From contig NZ_AUHX01000013.1 of the NCBI RefSeq assembly GCF_000423405.1, forward strand, positions 32,992 to 96,991: 64,000 nt of DNA. Direction: 5' to 3'. Source of the stretch: Mesonia mobilis DSM 19841. Lineage in GTDB: Bacteria > Bacteroidota > Bacteroidia > Flavobacteriales > Flavobacteriaceae. The position numbers and the translations under genes were made by a program. This document shows positions 63,564 to 64,000 of the stretch, piece after piece; position 1 is the stretch's first letter, and each line of letters opens with the position of its first letter. The notes beneath the pieces were generated by a model that was not told the origin of the DNA, made no database searches, and saw nothing but the letters and a program-made list of their open reading frames with translations.

Positions 63564-64000
63564 TTAGATTTTAATAAGATTTTGATTGAAGCCTTTTAGT
63601 ATTTTAGCGAACTGATTTGTTACGGTTGTTGATTTTCTGTCTTTTAGTTTGATAATACAGACGAACCTAGACTTTCTTTCTACGATAGTACCAATAGCAC
63701 TTTTTTGTCCTTTACCAATGACTAAATCACCTTCCCAGTGGCCTATTTCTTGCCTATCTTCAATGTGTTTCGGTCTTTCTTTGATATTGATGATATCTTT
63801 TATTTTAGTACCTCTTTTTGTTTTCGCATTAACTCTTCTACGCTGCGATTTTTGATAGGGTAGTAGCTTGATTAGTTTTTTGTTTAGACTAGCCTGTCTG
63901 TGTCTGTAAATATGCATATAGATAGCTTCGTAGGATATTGACATCTCTGGATCATTTGGGTACTTATCTTTTAATCTTTCTGAAATTTGATCAGGAGACC
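63564..64000 (-). pseudogene. IS30-family transposase, truncated at the C-terminus and cut by the window edge
   Basis: The frame is open from 64000 to the stop at 63564; it begins SPDQISERLKDKYPNDPEMS, with SYEAIYMHIYRHR and the catalytic block GHWEGDLVIGKGQKSAIGTI (first Asp), then VERKSRFVCI. It stops after FNQNLIKI, just before the TTDNGKEF-type block with the second catalytic Asp; the final Glu domain is absent in all frames downstream. So the element is dead. The N-terminus lies beyond the window. Insertion near the 3' end of ssrA suggests an accessory region begins here. Confidence 0.82.

Overview
The window is chromosomal DNA of a member of the Bacteroidota, family Flavobacteriaceae, probably marine. 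The base composition is AT-rich. One protein carries a type IX secretion C-terminal sorting domain. The tmRNA tag reads GENNYALAA. Promoters have the TAnnTTTG -7 box, genes generally lack Shine-Dalgarno sequences, and rpsU is a striking exception. Genus cannot be fixed from the sequence alone.

Layout. 1-4444 (minus) is the conserved translation block tRNA-Thr(TGT), tRNA-Tyr, tRNA-Gly, tRNA-Thr(GGT), tuf, tRNA-Trp, secE, nusG, rplK, rplA, rplJ; rplJ runs off the left edge. 4556-6045 holds hpf, xerC and rpsU. 6132-16414 (minus) is a housekeeping stretch: acyl-CoA dehydrogenase, helix-hairpin-helix protein, an unusual Na+/alanine symporter, K+ channel, PspC, DUF2851, SGNH lipoprotein, cysteine synthase and a LolC/E-like permease. 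16420-22804 carries NamZ, two envelope proteins, a YkgJ protein, a methyltransferase and a three-gene HerA-like ATPase operon. 22854-29429 encodes an amidohydrolase and an outer-membrane protein paired with a long TPR protein. ftsE follows at 29621.

30316-44265 is a surface-polysaccharide locus with genes on both strands: glycosyltransferases of several families, a sulfotransferase, a Wzx-type flippase, FdtA/FdtB-like enzymes for a dTDP-3-amino-3,6-dideoxy sugar, and an operon containing two paralogous GT-C membrane glycosyltransferases. It is followed by typA and kdsA, the latter for Kdo synthesis.

47646-51282 is a porin (broken by an in-frame amber codon), BCCT transporter and universal stress protein operon. 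51380-53305 is a TlpA-like lipoprotein. 53420-57393 is a cluster of membrane proteins, a winged-helix regulator, an MpaB-family oxygenase, a COQ4-like protein (broken by an in-frame ochre codon) and CreD. Three near-identical 17-bp palindromes overlie promoter positions there, so it looks like a self-contained regulon and is the best candidate for an undescribed system. 57426-62650 holds a T9SS/ASPIC-UnbV surface protein with a diheme cytochrome, an EEP-family hydrolase and a saccharopine-dehydrogenase-like enzyme. ssrA lies at 62935-63330, followed by a truncated IS30 transposase at the right edge.

A recurring regulatory arrangement is noted. At several tandem gene junctions the downstream gene's -7 box lies within or directly against the upstream gene's terminator hairpin, so that only readthrough RNA would fold the terminator. 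No rRNA genes or CRISPR arrays are present, and no stretch longer than about 300 bases lacks a gene.
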